Shown piece after piece: positions 42,393 through 46,294 of a DNA stretch of 46,294 bases; within the stretch, counting starts at the first letter, position 1, and every line of letters starts with the position of its first letter. The notes under the pieces are model-generated. The model searched no databases and was not told the origin of the DNA. It saw only the letters and a program-made list of their open reading frames with translations. Source of the stretch: an uncultured Clostridia bacterium (lineage in GTDB: Bacteria > Bacillota > Clostridia > Oscillospirales > QAMX01); NCBI GenBank assembly GCA_944380935.1, contig CALWJF010000065.1, positions 1-46,294 of the forward strand, given 5' to 3'. The translations under genes were made by a program, and so were the position numbers.

Positions 42393-44108
42393 ATGTCAAT
42401 CGTCGATACGTTATGGGTGTTTCTAGCTGGTATTCTGGTGTTTTTTATGAACCTGGGATTCGCAGCGGTGGAAGCCGGTTTTGCGCGTTCAAAAAATACG
42501 GTAAATATTCTATCTAAGAACTTTATCGTATTCGCAGTTTCCTCGCTGGGGTTTCTACTGTTGGGCTGGGGCCTGATGTTCGGCGGCGATCATCCGTTTA
42601 TGGGAACGCAGCATCTGTTTATTCTGGGCGGTGCAGATCTTTCTTTTTATGACAGCACGCTGACCTCCAGCGTACCATTTTGGGGAAAAGTTTTCTTCCA
42701 GCTGGTTTTTTGCGGAACCGCAGCCACCATTGTTTCCGGTGCGGTTGCAGAACGTATTAAATACGTAACTTTTATCATTTTTTCTTTTATTCTGACCTTA
42801 GTCATATATCCTATTGTTGGACACTGGGTCTGGGGCGGCGGCTGGCTGGCCAAACTGGGATTCATGGATTTCGCTGGCGATACGGTCGTCCACTCTGTCG
42901 GCGGCTGGGCCGCGCTGGCCGGCGCCATGATTCTTGGTCCGCGTATTGGAAAATACGGAAAAGATGGAAAAGTCAATGCCCTTCCCGGCCACAGCATGTC
43001 TTTGGCAGTTATCGGACTGTTTGTCCTGTGGCTCGGCTGGTTTGGGTTTAACCCGGGCTCGACCATGAGCTTCCAGAACCCCGCTGACGTTATGCATATC
43101 CTCTTTACTACCAACTCCGGCGCAATTGCAGCCGTTTTAACCTCTACCATCACCTCCTGGATCTTCCTCGGCAAGCCGGATCTGGGCATGACAATCAACG
43201 GATGTCTGGCCGGACTCGTCGCGGTTACCGGCGGCTGCGCCTATATTACAATTGAAGCATCGTTAATCATCGGCGCAATTGCAGGCATTCTGGTTGTCTT
43301 CCTGGTAGGCTTCTTCGATCGGCTCAAAATCGATGATCCGGTTGGCGCAACTTCGGTCCATTTGGGCTGCGGCGTGTTGGGTACGCTTTGTGTGGGCCTG
43401 TTTGCAAAGGAGGGCGTCACTTCCCTTTCCACCGTCAACGGTCTGTTCTACGGCGGCGGCATTAAATTGCTTGGTATCCAGCTGCTCGGTATTGTCTGCG
43501 TTGGCGCATTCGTATTCCTGTCCTCGGGCCTTATCTGGCTGGTCCTCAAAAAGACCTGCGGTATGCGGGTTTCTGCCGAAGAGGAAATTGCCGGCCTGGA
43601 CATCGGCGAGCATGGCAATGCTGCTTATCCTGAATTCACCGCAACGGCCATTCTTCCCGAAACCGGCGCTCTGGTTCCGGCGCATACAGACGAAAAACCG
43701 GTTCCCGTCACGCCTGCTGCTGTAGCCGGCTCCGACACGGGCGATGGCGCAAAGCTGACCCGTATTACCATTATCGCCAATCAGGCTAAATTTACCGAAT
43801 TGGAAGACGCGCTTTGTAAGCTGGGCATCACCGGCCTGACGGTGACCAATGTCTTTGGATATGGTGCACAGAAAGGGCATACCACCTATTTCCGCGGCGC
43901 CGCTGTACAGACAAAACTCCTTCCCAAGATTAAAATTGATATTGTCGTTTCCAAAATACCAGTTGATCTTTTAATTCACACCGTACAGGAAGTCCTGTAT
44001 TCGGGTCATGTCGGAGACGGGAAAATCTTCGTCTATGATGTTGAAGACGTCGTTAAAATCCGTACCGGCGAGCACGGATACGATGCATTACAGGATGATC
44101 CGTCATAA
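42393..44108 (+). CDS. amt: Ammonium transporter fused to a C-terminal PII domain
   Basis: The 571-residue protein starts at ATG 42393 (AGGAGGTG upstream). Residues ~1-405 are an Amt channel with about 11 membrane helices; the pore histidine pair lies in VVHSVGGWAALAG and SVHLGCGVLGTL, and FGFNPGS is conserved. After a linker (~405-460) comes a PII (GlnB/GlnK-like) domain of ~110 residues: LTRITIIANQAKFTELEDAL, VTNVFGYGAQKGH and VGDGKIFVYDVEDVVKIRTG. PII trimers sense 2-oxoglutarate and ATP/ADP and plug Amt trimers; fusion would make the gate intrinsic. The T-loop reads YFRGAAVQT, lacking the tyrosine that is uridylylated in enteric PII. Confidence 0.94.
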   Translation: MSIVDTLWVFLAGILVFFMNLGFAAVEAGFARSKNTVNILSKNFIVFAVSSLGFLLLGWGLMFGGDHPFMGTQHLFILGGADLSFYDSTLTSSVPFWGKVFFQLVFCGTAATIVSGAVAERIKYVTFIIFSFILTLVIYPIVGHWVWGGGWLAKLGFMDFAGDTVVHSVGGWAALAGAMILGPRIGKYGKDGKVNALPGHSMSLAVIGLFVLWLGWFGFNPGSTMSFQNPADVMHILFTTNSGAIAAVLTSTITSWIFLGKPDLGMTINGCLAGLVAVTGGCAYITIEASLIIGAIAGILVVFLVGFFDRLKIDDPVGATSVHLGCGVLGTLCVGLFAKEGVTSLSTVNGLFYGGGIKLLGIQLLGIVCVGAFVFLSSGLIWLVLKKTCGMRVSAEEEIAGLDIGEHGNAAYPEFTATAILPETGALVPAHTDEKPVPVTPAAVAGSDTGDGAKLTRITIIANQAKFTELEDALCKLGITGLTVTNVFGYGAQKGHTTYFRGAAVQTKLLPKIKIDIVVSKIPVDLLIHTVQEVLYSGHVGDGKIFVYDVEDVVKIRTGEHGYDALQDDPS

Positions 44109-44142
44109 ACAAGTCAACCCTGTTTCCACAGCCGGAAACGAA

Positions 44143-44182
44143 AAAAACGGCAGGCGACTTTTCGTACGCCTGCCGTTTTTCT
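44143..44182 (+). terminator. Terminator of amt, possibly bidirectional
   Basis: ACGGCAGGCG (44147-44156) pairs with CGCCTGCCGT (44167-44176), followed by TTTTCTATTTC; the A-run on the left gives a T-run on the minus strand too. Confidence 0.9.
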
Positions 44183-44236
44183 ATTTCTTTTTACGGTTCC
44201 CGCTTTTTAACCGGGCAGCCGCACGATCCCGCACCC

Positions 44237-44566
44237 TTACTGCACAGCATCCGGCAATTCCCCATCCCACAGGAAACGTGAAAGGTCAACGTTCCCATCC
44301 GGCAGGAATTCCACGCCTTCCGCCTCCAAACAGATCCGTTGTGTCTCACTGCCCATGGGACCGAATCCTTCATAAAGCCTGCCCTCACGGTTAACAATGC
44401 GATGGCAGGGAACCGAGCTGTCCCGGCAGACATGCAGCGCATATCCCACGACCCGTGACCAATGGGGATTGCCTGCAAGCCGGGCAATCTGCCCATACGT
44501 CGCCACGCACCCATAAGGAATCCGGCGTGCTATCGCATAAATCTGTTCAAATACGGATGCCTGCAT
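44237..44566 (-). CDS. Minimal MGMT-family DNA alkyltransferase-like protein
   Basis: A 109-residue protein from ATG 44566 (GGGAGG upstream). It is only the C-terminal DNA-binding half of O6-alkylguanine-DNA alkyltransferase: the helix-turn-helix ARRIPYGCVATYGQIARLAG, the asparagine-hinge-like NPHWSRVVGYAL and the active site VPCHRIVNREG. Short homologues (Atl/YbaZ type) usually have Trp in place of the acceptor cysteine; here the Cys is kept, so alkyl transfer is possible. It may repair O6-alkylguanine directly or flag it for excision repair. It is monocistronic. Confidence 0.88.
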   Translation of the reverse strand: MQASVFEQIYAIARRIPYGCVATYGQIARLAGNPHWSRVVGYALHVCRDSSVPCHRIVNREGRLYEGFGPMGSETQRICLEAEGVEFLPDGNVDLSRFLWDGELPDAVQ

Positions 44567-44670
44567 CAAAAAACCTCCCGCTTTACGCATTCTTTGTCTG
44601 TACAGCAAGCATAAGCGCCGTTCTTTTTTGGCGTTTTGTCAGGACCCTTTTCGTCACCCGTACAGCGCGC

Positions 44671-45200
44671 TTAACGGCCTGATTCCCTATAATATTGTGC
44701 CTGCATATCAAAAAGTTCTTTATATAATCCTTTCCGGCTCATCAGCGTCTCATGCGTTCCGTATTCTGCTAACTCTCCTTTCTCAAATACAGCCACCTTG
44801 TCACAGAATTTTGTACTGGACATTCTGTGCGATATGTACACAGCGGTTTTACCTTTTACTATTTCATTAAAATTGCGATACATTTCGTATTCCGCCCTAG
44901 GGTCCCAGGCAGCAGTCGGTTCATCCAAAATAACAAAAGAGGCATCCCTATAAAGGGCACGCGCCAATGCGATTTTTTGCCCCTCTCCACCTGAAGGCTC
45001 AAATCCATCTTCCGCAAAATTTTTATACAGTATGGTATCTATTCCCTTTGGCAGCGTTTGCACTTTCTCGGAAAGCCCTACACGGGCAAGTACAAACTTC
45101 ATCTTTTTTTCTTCATAGGGGAGTGTTAGCACAATATTATCTTTTAAAGAAAAAGAAAACAACCGATAATCCTGATAAACCCTTATTCCCTTTTCCGGGC
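44671..45200 (-). pseudogene. ABC exporter ATPase, 5'-truncated fragment
   Basis: The frame holds the C-terminal two thirds of an ABC exporter nucleotide-binding domain: VYQDYRLFSFSLKDNIVL (Q-loop), EPSGGEGQKIALARALYRDA (signature), SFVILDEPTAAWDP (Walker B), VYISHRMSST (H-loop). The membrane domain and Walker A are missing. Homology can be followed upstream to about 45195, where it ends next to an inverted-repeat element. Further upstream on the minus strand a promoter and an 8-codon start fragment remain (45312-45370), possibly the original gene start. It cannot act as a transporter. Signature and Walker B are still intact, so the break may be recent. Confidence 0.8.
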
Positions 45201-45202
45201 AT

Positions 45203-45299
45203 AAAAAAGCCGTAAAGACAACACAAAAACAAAAGGCAGTCGGTTCAACTGTCTGAAAAAAATTTCACGTTCTGTTTTGTGTTCCTTTACGGCTTATTT
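45203..45299. repeat. Short inverted-repeat element at the broken end of the ABC gene
   Basis: TAAAAAAGCCGTAAAG (45203-45217 region) and CTTTACGGCTTATTTA (45285-45300) are inverted copies with one mismatch, and the similarity continues inward (ACACAAAA / TTTTGTGT). The ~97-base span resembles a MITE-like element or the scar of a larger insertion. No transposase is present. Confidence 0.45.
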
Positions 45300-45606
45300 A
45301 CTGATATACGGCTTATACATTGCACAAACTCTCCATTTATTCTGTTCAATTCCAGTATACCATAGTTTGATACATTTACAAGAGGGAACATGCGCCGTTA
45401 TCAAAAAAAGCGGACAGATTCGGTGTGCGCCGCCAGGAATCCCCGAGCAGATAAAAAAATCCGGGGGGCATCCGCATCCGGATCTTTATCGATCTTTACA
45501 AATTGAACTTGCCGGCCGTATCCACACAGAGAATACCTGCAGCAAAAAACCGGACGGGCATCTGGGCGGGCCGCTGTCTCAGATGCTGTATCATGGGGGC
45601 CGCCTG
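45300..45606. other. Unassigned stretch between two gene fragments
   Basis: On the minus strand TTGTAA-16-TATACT (-10 at about 45351-45356) and GGAGAG before an ATG near 45331 look like a gene start that stops after eight codons (MYKPYISK). On the plus strand a frame ending at 45612 includes IELAGRIHTENTCSKKPDG and LGGPLSQMLYHGGRLS; I do not recognise it and it has no good start. Probably debris of rearranged genes. Confidence 0.3.
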
Positions 45607-45843
45607 TCATAAAAACCGCCTGCCCAGTCCATCAAAACAAAAAAAGACGATATTCTGATATCCTTTACTGCGTTTTTCTTTTAAGATCGGGAGCGCTGCG
45701 TTTTGATTCGGCGCACCAAGAAATTCTGCAAGCGCGGCAGAAACAGCAGCGATGCTGTTGCGAAAATCCGGCGCAAGGAATGGTTTCATGCTTGTCACGA
45801 TTTTACGGCTGCGTTCATTCAAAACATTCCTCTGTTTCTTCAT
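45607..45843 (-). pseudogene. Alkaline-phosphatase-superfamily phosphodiesterase, N-terminal fragment
   Basis: The frame starts at ATG 45843 after GGGGAG. It reads SIAAVSAALAEFLGAPNQNA, LPILKEKRSKGYQNIVFF and then CFDGLG before a stop a few residues later. NIVFFCFDGLG is the first metal-site strand of nucleotide pyrophosphatase/phosphodiesterase-like proteins, normally followed by 200-400 more residues. The break falls at about 45622, so the gene is cut at its catalytic core and is non-functional. Confidence 0.6.
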
Positions 45844-45980
45844 CCTCAACTCCCCTTTTCCCCCAGAACGGTGGGATTCAAATCAAAGAAAGTCGTTGAA
45901 ACACGGTTCCTCTTATCGTTTTGGCCAGTTTGCGCAATTGTTTCCATATTGCGGGAAACAAGGGACCAGAATATAAGAAA

Positions 45981-46082
45981 ACCTGCGGAAAGCAAATCAC
46001 TTACCGCAGGTCTGTCGGTGACCAAAATTATTGGCAGTTTCAGCACGGGTACCCACACAAAATGAAAGAAAAGACCCGTGCT
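45981..46082. other. Two hairpin-forming inverted repeats in a non-coding tail
   Basis: ACCTGCGG (45981-45988) pairs with CCGCAGGT (46004-46011), followed on the minus strand by TTTTCTTAT, so it may be a terminator for minus-strand transcription entering the window. AGCACGGGT (46042-46050) pairs with ACCCGTGCT (46074-46082). No gene is visible from 45850 to 46294. Confidence 0.5.
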
Positions 46083-46184
46083 TGGCGATCCCCATTATTA
46101 GAAACGACAAACTAAATATAGTATGGCTTTAACTTTGAGCGAATAACTCATCTATATAATCAAATTTAATAAAGATTAACTAAC

Positions 46185-46281
46185 GCTTTCCCTATCTCTC
46201 CATAGTTCTCCCTAAGTGCTACCCGTATTACATTTTTGAAACTTTTGCTTTCCCTAACTCGCCTATGTTTCCCTAACACGC
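46185..46281. repeat. Two imperfect 35-bp direct repeats containing four CCCTA units
   Basis: GCTTTCCCTATCTCTCC (46185 on) and GCTTTCCCTAACTCGCC (46247 on) begin two related 35-base copies, 62 bases apart. Each holds two TCCCTA units about 19-20 bases apart. The meaning is unknown; iteron-like binding sites or the edge of a larger repeat beyond the window are possible. Confidence 0.45.
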
Positions 46282-46294
46282 CGTAAGTTTAGTA

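Noticed and set aside
1-46294. CRISPR arrays, tRNA, rRNA, complete insertion sequences or prophage
   Set aside because: I looked for regularly spaced repeats, tRNA cloverleaf ends, transposase motifs and phage structural genes and found none.

Overview
The window looks like chromosomal DNA of an anaerobic, Gram-positive-type Clostridia member (Eubacteriales/Oscillospirales-like) of moderate G+C. The support is a Firmicutes-type LexA box, a CIRCE operator, a T-box leader, Rex, S-layer-homology (SLH) anchored enzymes, an A-type flavodiiron protein, an indolepyruvate:ferredoxin oxidoreductase operon, and promoters and Shine-Dalgarno sites of low-G+C Gram-positive style. No rRNA, tRNA, CRISPR array or intact transposase is visible.

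Layout. 1-2.7 kb (minus): a polar amino-acid ABC importer (binding protein, permease, ATPase) followed by a truncated M20 amidohydrolase. 2.9-4.1 kb: acpP divergent from an autoregulated lexA. 4.1-4.8 kb: a small membrane protein and a decayed remnant. 5.0-8.4 kb (minus): a type-2 isoleucyl-tRNA synthetase behind a T-box leader. 8.7-11 kb: a LysR regulator, then a secreted metzincin (interrupted by an amber codon) with a small lipoprotein. 11.2-12.8 kb: rex and a GH43-like beta-propeller protein. 13.0-20.5 kb: two tandem paralogues combining a CE15-like glucuronoyl-esterase fold with three SLH domains; the second has an in-frame amber codon. 20.6-23.4 kb (minus): a threonine-aldolase-like enzyme, and a flavodiiron protein with a small ferredoxin:thioredoxin-reductase-like protein. 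23.5-28.8 kb (minus): response regulator, histidine kinase and a MacB-like ABC transporter, with a long structured leader and a five-fold 11-bp operator. 28.9-30.3 kb: plsC and pgsA for phospholipids. 30.4-33.6 kb (minus): a GH2 glycosidase and a CIRCE-controlled Hsp20. 33.8-41.3 kb: a six-gene operon of acyl-CoA synthetase, sodium:solute symporter, iorA, iorB, phenylacetate-CoA ligase and a double-ACT protein. 41.4-44.6 kb: a Cys-rich small protein, GtrA, an Amt-PII fusion behind a leader terminator, and a minimal MGMT-family protein. 44.7-46.3 kb: gene fragments, inverted repeats and short direct repeats, apparently a decaying junction.

How it fits together. Surface esterases, GH2 and the GH43-like protein point to plant-polysaccharide side-chain removal. 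The IOR operon points to exchange between aromatic amino acids and aryl acids. Rex, the flavodiiron protein and the FTR-like protein point to redox and oxygen defence in an anaerobe.

The observations most worth a second look are: two genes each broken by a single in-frame TAG; the swapped GXHH signature in IleRS; the structured leader and helically phased operator of the two-component system; the terminator that begins almost at the predicted transcription start of amt; and the IOR operon with its unassigned palindromic operator.
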